From Cryomorphaceae bacterium (GTDB lineage Bacteria > Bacteroidota > Bacteroidia > Flavobacteriales > Schleiferiaceae), in NCBI GenBank assembly GCA_003566715.1, contig PXCF01000135.1, positions 1-64,000 on the forward strand: a stretch of DNA of 64,000 nucleotides, in the 5' to 3' direction. The notes beneath the pieces are model-generated. The model worked only from the letters and a program-made list of their open reading frames with translations. It did no database searches and was not told the origin of the DNA. Positions 62,060-64,000 of this stretch are shown in pieces; the first letter of the stretch is position 1; the number at the start of each line of letters is the position of its first letter. A program made the translations under genes and the position numbers.

Positions 62060-63485
62060 TCGAAATAATGCGTTTTACGAGGTGTTTTTCGCGGTACGCC
62101 AAAGCAGCCACAAAAACCAACCAAACGATTAATTTAATCGACATGTGTATGTCTATTAAGCAAAAAGCAAAGGTAACAAATACTGCAAGGAATATGATAA
62201 CGCCATTTACAAAAAAGCGATAAGGCACAAAATACCTCCGTTGTCCCCAATACAATGACAAAGACAGCATGATCAAATGCGAACCCAGGTTGGCCCATGC
62301 TGCTCCAATAATTCCAATTCTCGGAAGGAGAATGAGATTCAATGAGATGGTAATCGCTGCCCCAATAAATGACAAATACATACCGAACCTGGTGGAATCA
62401 GACAATTTATACCAGAGAGCGACGTGCATGATTAGTCCAAAAATCAACTGAGAAACCAATAAATATGGGAGAATATTAATAGCGTGGTGATATTTTGCGT
62501 CGATAAAAAATTTAATAACATCTAAACCAGCTGCGATACCGGTCATGGCGACGACCAAAAACAGCACCAAGACATCAAAAATTCTGGCGTATTGCGCTTT
62601 CGCATCTTTGGTTTCCGAATTGGAAAAAATGAATGGTTCAATAGCGTATCTATAGGCCTGGATTGCCAAAGTCATAAACATTGCCAACTTGATAACCGCC
62701 GCATAAACACCATTATCGAAGTCTCCCAGCACGTGTCGAATAATCATTCGATCGATTAATTCATTGGTTACTCCGGCCAATCCGGCCAACATGAGCGGGA
62801 ACCCATAGATCATCAGTGGCTTTATTTCTGAAAGGGAAAAGGAAGCCTTTTTGTGAGCGGGAATAAACATCAGCACCAACCATATAGAAGATAGTAGGTT
62901 GGCAATGAATATCATTTCTACGTTGTGTTCCCCGTTGAAAAAAGGTACGTTAACCCCCTTACCATGGAGCAAGGGAGCTAGGAGGAAAAAGTACAAGTTG
63001 GTGAGAATATTAATTCCAATGCCCGTAAGTCTAATAAATGCAAACTTCAAGGCACGCATGTCCAATCTCAATTTGGCAAAAGGCACCGCTACCATCAATT
63101 CACCCGAGAGTATACCTAAGGCCATATACAAATATTGCGGTTGCTCAACGTAGCCCATCCAAGAAAGAATAGCGTGACGAAAAACAAGCACCAAAAAGAC
63201 AAAAAGCAGTGTGGTAGCCAATAAAAATCCATGAGCTACCGAGAACAGTTTATTAGGATCTGCCTCTGATTTCGAGGCGTGACGGAAAAAAGCAGTTTCC
63301 AGTCCAAAAGTCAACACTACAGTTAGAATTCCAATGGCTGCATATATATAAGCATTGGTTCCGTAGAGCTCTTCAGGTAGAAATTTGGTATGAAGTGGGG
63401 TGAGCAAAAAATATGAAAACCTCCCTAAAATACTGGAAAGTCCGTAAATTGCTGTTTGACCCAAAAGTTTTTTTGCCGTGCTCAT
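62052..63485 (-). CDS. Polysaccharide flippase (Wzx/MviN-like, MOP superfamily)
   Basis: Membrane exporter of lipid-linked oligosaccharides. The 477 residues have about 14 membrane helices. The N-terminal LLGQTAIYGLSSILGRFSYF is typical of polysaccharide_synt proteins. It is the first gene of the flippase-dut-nucleotidyltransferase-TPR-DUF4292-envC run on the minus strand. No glycosyltransferases are in view. Substrate unknown. Confidence 0.9.
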   Translation of the reverse strand: MSTAKKLLGQTAIYGLSSILGRFSYFLLTPLHTKFLPEELYGTNAYIYAAIGILTVVLTFGLETAFFRHASKSEADPNKLFSVAHGFLLATTLLFVFLVLVFRHAILSWMGYVEQPQYLYMALGILSGELMVAVPFAKLRLDMRALKFAFIRLTGIGINILTNLYFFLLAPLLHGKGVNVPFFNGEHNVEMIFIANLLSSIWLVLMFIPAHKKASFSLSEIKPLMIYGFPLMLAGLAGVTNELIDRMIIRHVLGDFDNGVYAAVIKLAMFMTLAIQAYRYAIEPFIFSNSETKDAKAQYARIFDVLVLFLVVAMTGIAAGLDVIKFFIDAKYHHAINILPYLLVSQLIFGLIMHVALWYKLSDSTRFGMYLSFIGAAITISLNLILLPRIGIIGAAWANLGSHLIMLSLSLYWGQRRYFVPYRFFVNGVIIFLAVFVTFAFCLIDIHMSIKLIVWLVFVAALAYREKHLVKRIISNG

Positions 63486-63509
63486 ATTTATCGGGCGAAG
63501 GTAGCACCT

Positions 63510-64000
63510 TTATCTAAATAAAGAAATATGGCCACTAAACCGCATTTCTTCTTGTGGCTCCAGACCTCGGTATACTACTCTTGCTACAAAGAAGTATGTT
63601 CCTTCAGCCGCTGGCCGACCATTTCTCATGTCGTTGCCATCCCATCCTTCTTCAATAAACTGATCAGTCGATTTATTTTTATACATCAAATTCCCCCAAC
63701 GATTAAAGATTTGTATCTCGATATGATTGATATCTCGCGGAGTTGGCACGGGTCTAAAAAAGTCATTCTCTCCATCGCCATTGGGGGAGAAAACATTAGG
63801 GAACTCAATGTCTGGACAAGCGGGAATGCAAAATTCTTCAGAAAAATCGCTTTCTCTCGGTATTTGAAGAGGGTCTATGGGGTTCACCTTAACCACTGTT
63901 ACCCGATAGCAACCACTGAATGGCTTTTGAAAGCCCGTGGCCTCCATATCGCGAATACCACTATATGTTGGAGATTCTGAATATTCATCGCTTTTCTTTT
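63510..64000 (-). CDS. C-terminal end of a T9SS protein with type-B (gliding-associated) sorting domain, partial
   Basis: The minus frame stays open to the right window edge, so only the last 163 or so residues are visible. The end is a type-B T9SS domain: FPNVFSPNGDGENDFFRPVP, IQIFNRWGNLMYK, GWDGNDMRNGRPAAEGTYFF. Such domains direct large adhesins or surface filaments through the type IX machinery, often with SprB-type gliding proteins. Two Cys in CIPACPDIEF precede the domain, as is usual. The main body is outside the window. Confidence 0.92.
   Translation of the reverse strand, partial: KKSDEYSESPTYSGIRDMEATGFQKPFSGCYRVTVVKVNPIDPLQIPRESDFSEEFCIPACPDIEFPNVFSPNGDGENDFFRPVPTPRDINHIEIQIFNRWGNLMYKNKSTDQFIEEGWDGNDMRNGRPAAEGTYFFVARVVYRGLEPQEEMRFSGHISLFR

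Noticed and set aside
1-64000. tRNA, rRNA, CRISPR arrays and insertion sequences
   Set aside because: No cloverleaf-like, rRNA-like, spacer-repeat or transposase sequence was recognised; this was by eye without a covariance search.

Overview
The window looks like a chromosome segment of a member of the Bacteroidota, most likely a marine Flavobacteriia or Cryomorphaceae-like bacterium. Three things point there. Proteins carry type IX secretion (T9SS) C-terminal sorting domains (43925-48802, 54128-56254, 63510-64000). Many promoters have the Bacteroidota form TTG-N(17-23)-TAnnTTTG. The lipoproteins, Porin_10 porin, DUF4292 protein and HMA-AraC regulator are lineage-typical, and a full Na+-translocating NADH:quinone reductase operon suits a marine lifestyle. 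I see no rRNA, tRNA, CRISPR array, insertion sequence or prophage. Genes are tightly packed and no gap without a gene exceeds 300 bases.

Layout. 1-1622 (minus): copper P-type ATPase cut by the left edge, joined to an N-terminal HMA domain across an A10 run in the -1 frame. 1706-7625: lipoprotein, dnaB, a secreted Bacteroidota protein, an ArsC-like protein without its cysteine, and a PhoD-like phosphatase. 7696-13738 (minus): nqrABCDEF. 14002-17110: lipoprotein, OxyR, NUDIX hydrolase, acyltransferase. 17245-18879: two MbnP-like lipoproteins. 18912-22382: pseudouridine synthase, LuxE-like enzyme, lipoprotein, UMF1-type transporter. 22601-35117: mostly plus-strand genes, including a baeRF protein, DUF456 protein, TIGR01777 epimerase, ChaN-like and Nif3-like proteins, a CdsZ-like coiled coil without zinc ligands, a Kef-type antiporter and a DPP-IV-like peptidase. 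35215-43806: porin, ychF, folD, ffh, HMA-AraC regulator, TPR protein, ribH, pfkA. 43925-56254: giant T9SS subtilase, YjjG-like phosphatase, AlbA_2 protein, LolD, TIGR02757 protein, umuDC, second T9SS protein. 56265-64000 (minus): YopX-domain protein, then a cell-envelope cluster (EnvC-like, DUF4292, TPR, nucleotidyltransferase, dUTPase, flippase) and a type-B T9SS protein running off the right edge.

How genes work together. The Nqr operon provides sodium-motive force. Copper handling is represented by CopA/HMA, the HMA-AraC regulator and perhaps the MbnP-like lipoproteins. OxyR keeps both redox cysteines at the E. coli positions. UmuD and UmuC form an apparently intact DNA polymerase V pair. 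The 56726-63485 cluster links peptidoglycan hydrolase activation with surface polysaccharide export.

The most interesting signal is the HMA/CopA junction. The zero frame yields a free 79-residue CopZ-like chaperone and the -1 frame yields the full pump, resembling the programmed frameshift known for E. coli copA. A homopolymer sequencing error is the main alternative. Other notable points are near-leaderless start codons directly after -7 boxes, a 23-bp palindrome before ychF, a terminator hairpin that also encodes a signal peptide, and several enzyme-like proteins that have lost their hallmark residues.
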